Origin: Saposhnikovia divaricata | Lineage: Eukaryota; Streptophyta; Magnoliopsida; Apiales; Apiaceae | Length of the DNA: 64,000 bases | NCBI GenBank assembly: GCA_036435485.1 | Contig: CM071594.1 | Span: forward strand, 195,390,216 to 195,454,215 | Direction: 5' to 3' | In this document: piece after piece, positions 60,610 to 64,000 of the stretch | How positions within the stretch are numbered: position 1 is the stretch's first letter | How the letters are laid out: every line of letters begins with the position of its first letter | Translations under genes and position numbers: made by a program | Notes under the pieces: model-generated | What the model saw: only the letters and a program-made list of their open reading frames with translations | What the model was told of the DNA's origin: nothing | Database searches by the model: none

Positions 60610-60806
60610 TTATAATAAAAGAAAGATATCGTTCAAAGATAAAAAAAAGATATACATAGAAGATAGAACATACCAAAATACATATATTTTTTATGATAAA
60701 ATAAAATGTTATAAATGAGTTTGTGTTAAAATTCTCAATATTTGGTAGAACCTAATTTCGCCAACAACTTAAATATGAGAACAGGCTTGACTCTGTAAAG
60801 AAGCCC

Positions 60807-60874
60807 GGCCCAAAAGCGAGAATGGGCTTGGTCGAATAACATTAAACCCTAAAAACGAGTAAAGCGTATAAAAG
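60807..60874 (+). promoter_or_regulatory. eL37 promoter: site II, telo-box, TATA
   Basis: GGCCCA (60807, TGGGCC on the other strand), TGGGCT (60823), telo-box AAACCCTA (60844-60851) and TATAAAAG (60867-60874). Site II plus telo-box is the usual pair in plant ribosomal-protein genes and couples expression to growth. Confidence 0.8.
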
Positions 60875-60957
60875 CAATAACGATTGAGTTGAGTATCTTC
60901 CCTGCTGCACACATCCAAGAGGGGGGCTAGGTTTAGAGTTGATCTTCATTTGGCGAA

Positions 60958-61245
60958 ATGGTAAAATTATGAACATGTTCAATTTGATTATGATTATAAT
61001 AATGGTGGTCGATCTGTATGTAAGTTTGTGTTGGTGATTGTGGACAGGGTAAGGCAGGTAAGGGAACAGGAAGTTTCGGAAAGAGGAGGAACAAGACACA
61101 CACTCTGTGTGTCAGATGCGGTCGTCGTAGTTTTCATCTCCAGAAGAGCCGTTGCTCTGCTTGCGCATATCCTGCTGCTCGTATTCGCAAATGTATCCCT
61201 CTCTCTCTCCCTCTCTCTCCATCTCCCTCTCTCTCTCTCTCTCCA

Positions 61246-61289
<44 letters not shown>

Positions 61290-62747
61290 CCTCTCTCGGC
61301 ACTCATATATGCATGTTTTAGCTGTCATTTATTTTCAATTTGTTGCATTAGTCAATTATTTAGTTAATATTAATACTTGCCTGATTGCTTAATTATTCGT
61401 TGAATTTATAAAAACAAGATATATGCACTTTGATGGATGCCCTTGTTGTAGCCTAGTTTTTTTTTATTTTCAAAAAATTGATCCATTTATTTTCTTTGTT
61501 GTTGATCTTTTTGTGAGCTGATGGAGGCATTGTATTGAAATATGAGTCAGACTTTAAATGAAAATATTGATTCTTCGATTGCCCTAAGCAGCATGGTCTA
61601 GAGGTGATTCTAGATTATTAATCAAATTCTTAAGTGCACCTTTGGCCGTATCTGTACCTGTTAATATGTTGAGAAATTGGAGGTGGTTTATGATAAACAG
61701 AAATTTCGTTCTGATTTAAAATAAAATAATTCAACTTGTAAGCTACTAATAACTATAAGACTGAACTTTGTATAAGAGATAAATAATTGACAAGACCAGG
61801 GAAGTGATGAAATATTACAACTTAAAATAGTCCTTGTAAGTGTGGTCAAGGAAACTACCAAGAGTATTTTATTTGATCTTTCTGAAACCTTGAAAAATGA
61901 TGTGATTAAATTTCTGGTGGTTTGGATTAACTTTAGTGATTATAATAATCAACTGCCCGTTTTACCCTAATTCCTAATATTCTTATTTTTTTGTTATGTT
62001 TGTGCTCTACTAATGAATATTTGTGATAAGCATTTCTCAAGTAATCATTCTTAAGTTAGAGACAAGCAATATTTTTGACACTGCTACCACTATGTGTCGT
62101 ATCTAATGTCAGGCATCTCAATCATTTCTCTAGTTTGGTACGAAAGATTCTTCTTATCAAGCTATTTGCTTATCTAGAAATTGTTTTACTAGTCGGATAA
62201 TAGAAACTTCAGTTCAGGTGGATTAAATTAGTTTGTTACCATCCTTGTGACTCTTTACCTTGCCTTTTCACTTATGTGGCTTTTACGGTTCAGGTGGATT
62301 ATGTTTGTTTGTTAGAGTTTGGACTATTATAGGTTTTATGCAATTGGGGTCTCTATATAAATTAAAGTGATCAAATCTCTTGGTTTTATTTAGATAACTG
62401 GAGTGAGAAGGCTATCCGAAGGAAGACAACTGGCACTGGTCGTATGAGGTACCTCCGCCATGTGCCTCGGAGATTCAAATCCAACTTCCGAGAAGGTAAA
62501 CCTCTCTCTCGCTCTCGCTCTATCTATCTCTATCTCCCTCTCTCTGTCTCTCCCTCCCTCCATCTTCCTCCCCCACTCTCTGTCTCTGTCTCTCCCTCTA
62601 CCTTCTCTCCTCCCATTCCCTCTCCTCTTTTAAACACACACAAATCTCTTTTTTTGTCACAAAAAATTATCGAATGTTGTCCTGACTAATTTTTGATTAG
62701 GTACCCAAGCAACTCCAAGAACCAAGGGAGCTGCTCCAGCATCTTAA
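60958..62747 (+). CDS. RPL37: 60S ribosomal protein L37 (eL37)
   Basis: Four exons: 60958-60960 (ATG only), 61048-61192, 62394-62495 and 62701-62747 (TAA 62745). The 98-residue product is a basic protein of the large ribosomal subunit. It has the zinc motif CVRC-X14-CSAC (exon 2) and the conserved KTTGTGRMRYLRHVPRRF block (exon 3). All junctions are GT-AG. Length is about three residues over the usual 95, because the only in-frame acceptor I find after the ATG exon (61047) adds Gly-Lys-Ala before the family's Gly-Lys-Gly-Thr-Gly. It is preceded by a typical ribosomal-protein promoter. It is the only host gene in the window, and it appears intact. Confidence 0.95.
61199..61297 (+). repeat. CT-rich microsatellite in eL37 intron 2
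   Basis: (CT)n with CC interruptions, directly after the exon 2 donor. A second CT-rich tract lies at about 62500-62625 after the exon 3 donor. Confidence 0.95.
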
Positions 62748-62989
62748 GGTTACAACATGGGGAAGAAATTTGTAGCTGTTAAAACAACTCCAGCCTTTAT
62801 GTTTGCTACTGGTTGTCTTAGTTTTGAGACCAGATTTTGTTATTGTATTTTGATTATTGAAATTATATACTCTTGCTTGGTTACTCAAAAAACAACCTGC
62901 GTTGCTTTTTCAAGTTTTTTCCCTTATTATCTATCAAGTTCTTGCACTCTGCAATGTTATATGCTTCATTTTTTATTTTTTTTTTCCCT

Positions 62990-64000
62990 TTGTTTTTTGT
63001 ATATTGCCACGTAAGTTGTTACAATAACTTACGTATCATAGTGCAAATGCAGTTTTGAAAGGTGACAAATTCTGATGATCTTAATGAAATTCTTTGAACC
63101 GAAAATTTAACGGATCAACTTCTGGTACCATTTACTTCTTCCATCTGTGAAGAAATAGAACATCAACACTAGAAGTTAATCATTTGAACAAAAGGCTCAA
63201 AGAACGATGAATCATAAATGAGTGAGTGGGACTTCACACGCTTCTTTGACAACATCTAATGGAGCATACGTGCTGACTACAAAACCAACGGAGCTTGAAG
63301 TTAACAGATTAGGGATTGGCGAGTGACGAAGACAGCGCAATCCAAGATGCAACCATGACTCAGTTAGAGGAGAAAATTCATTATTAGAGTGAGATAGCAT
63401 ATGAATCTACAGAAATTGCAACAAAAAAAAAGAGATAAATTACATGAAGAAAAAATCAGTTTCAGGAATCCCCTTAATCTATTTGTTATTTATTTTATTT
63501 GCACTGTGCTATACATGCTTAATGAATAATAAGCTCACAAAAGCAGTGTACAAAGGAGGTAATGGTGCCTCAAGATGTAGAAACATTCATCAAGAGAGTA
63601 GTTGTAGTCGACTCTGCAGCGAAGAAACATTCAGCATCACACCATGACGACGAAAACACAGAATGAACAAGTCGGGGCAAAAAGAAATTACTGCCGTATC
63701 TTTTAAACCCCCTTTTTTCCCCTCGTAAGCAGAAGCTCTAATCTTCATGCAGAAGTCTGAGGAACCTGAGAAGGGTGGTTTCAGTGAATCACCATAGTAC
63801 AGCTAGCAACGTAACTTCTCCATTGAGCACCTCAGAAGATACACACACTAGGGAAAAAATGATAAGGAAGAATCTAATAATTTGAAGATTCAGGCAGATC
63901 GTGTTAAAAAAGACTGCACAGAAGCAGATGTTGAAGAGGAGGCCCTTAGCTGGAGGTTAGATAAATTACTTTTGTAAGATTGCAATTTGACCAGTCAGTG
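62990..64000. other. Downstream region, nothing recognised
   Basis: Less AT-rich than the spacers, but no ORF beyond background, no splice-supported gene and no TE ends. It may hold the 3' part of a neighbouring gene outside the window. Confidence 0.4.

Noticed and set aside
61804..61886. C/D-box snoRNA in eL37 intron 2 (GTGATGA at 61804, CTGA at 61882)
   Set aside because: Flanking bases form no convincing terminal stem, and no D' box with a recognisable rRNA-complementary guide was seen. The motifs are short enough to occur by chance.
62757..63058. ORFs downstream of eL37
   Set aside because: They fall in the 3' UTR and T-rich flank of eL37, with hydrophobic low-complexity translations.

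Overview
This window is transposon-rich nuclear DNA from a flowering plant, most likely a eudicot. The evidence is spliced genes with GT-AG introns, an AT-rich background, plant families of LTR retrotransposons, and a plant ribosomal-protein gene with telo-box/TGGGCY promoter elements. I cannot name the species. Only one ordinary host gene is visible, eL37 (60958-62747). Nearly everything else is transposable elements nested in one another.

Layout. 1-4684: 3' end of a Ty1/copia (Sirevirus-like) element, with an envelope-like reading frame broken by two stops and a 982-bp LTR. 4711-5641 and 21288-22335: two diverged Helitron-like elements in opposite orientation. 5781-19494: a complete 13.7-kb Ty3/gypsy chromovirus (Tekay/Del type) with 3.6-kb LTRs and TSD TTTTA. 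It has an extra reading frame before gag and one in-frame stop in gag-pol. 19500-26270: AT-rich DNA with two Stowaway-like MITEs and a 1.2-kb dispersed repeat. 26272-35742: the 3' part of a minus-strand Tat-lineage gypsy element. It holds an integrase fragment, a large antisense extra gene and a 518-bp LTR, and is split by a 4.5-kb solo LTR (TSD GAGGG). 35743-55419: a minus-strand LTR element split by a hAT-like insertion (TSD CACCGGAG), which is itself split by a 14.9-kb Mutator-like element (MULE, 38308-53210). 56054-60609: second copy of the dispersed repeat, carrying a poly(A) retroposon, a hAT MITE and a 2.15-kb Helitron. 60800-62750: eL37. 62990-64000: nothing recognised.

The MULE is the most interesting part. 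It carries three convergent or clustered genes. The first is an 18-exon gene, open in my splice model, for a plant-mobile-domain (PMD) / DUF8039 / Ulp1-protease protein of about 1,196 residues. The second is a FAR1-type MULE transposase with one frameshift upstream of all its domains. The third is a small coiled-coil ORF with its own TATA box. The gaps between them hold at least 23 copies of a palindrome of about 23 bp (core CCGCAATGA-N2-CATTGCGG in its commonest form), three 5S-rRNA-derived modules each ending in a T8-9 run, and a near-perfect 260-bp foldback whose loop is three palindromes end to end. One intron is a 1.2-kb minisatellite, and smaller introns of the same gene carry its reverse complement. 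The element looks recently active or under selection. Its transposase would make the cut, while the PMD-Ulp1 protein may counter host silencing or SUMO control; that last role is inference.
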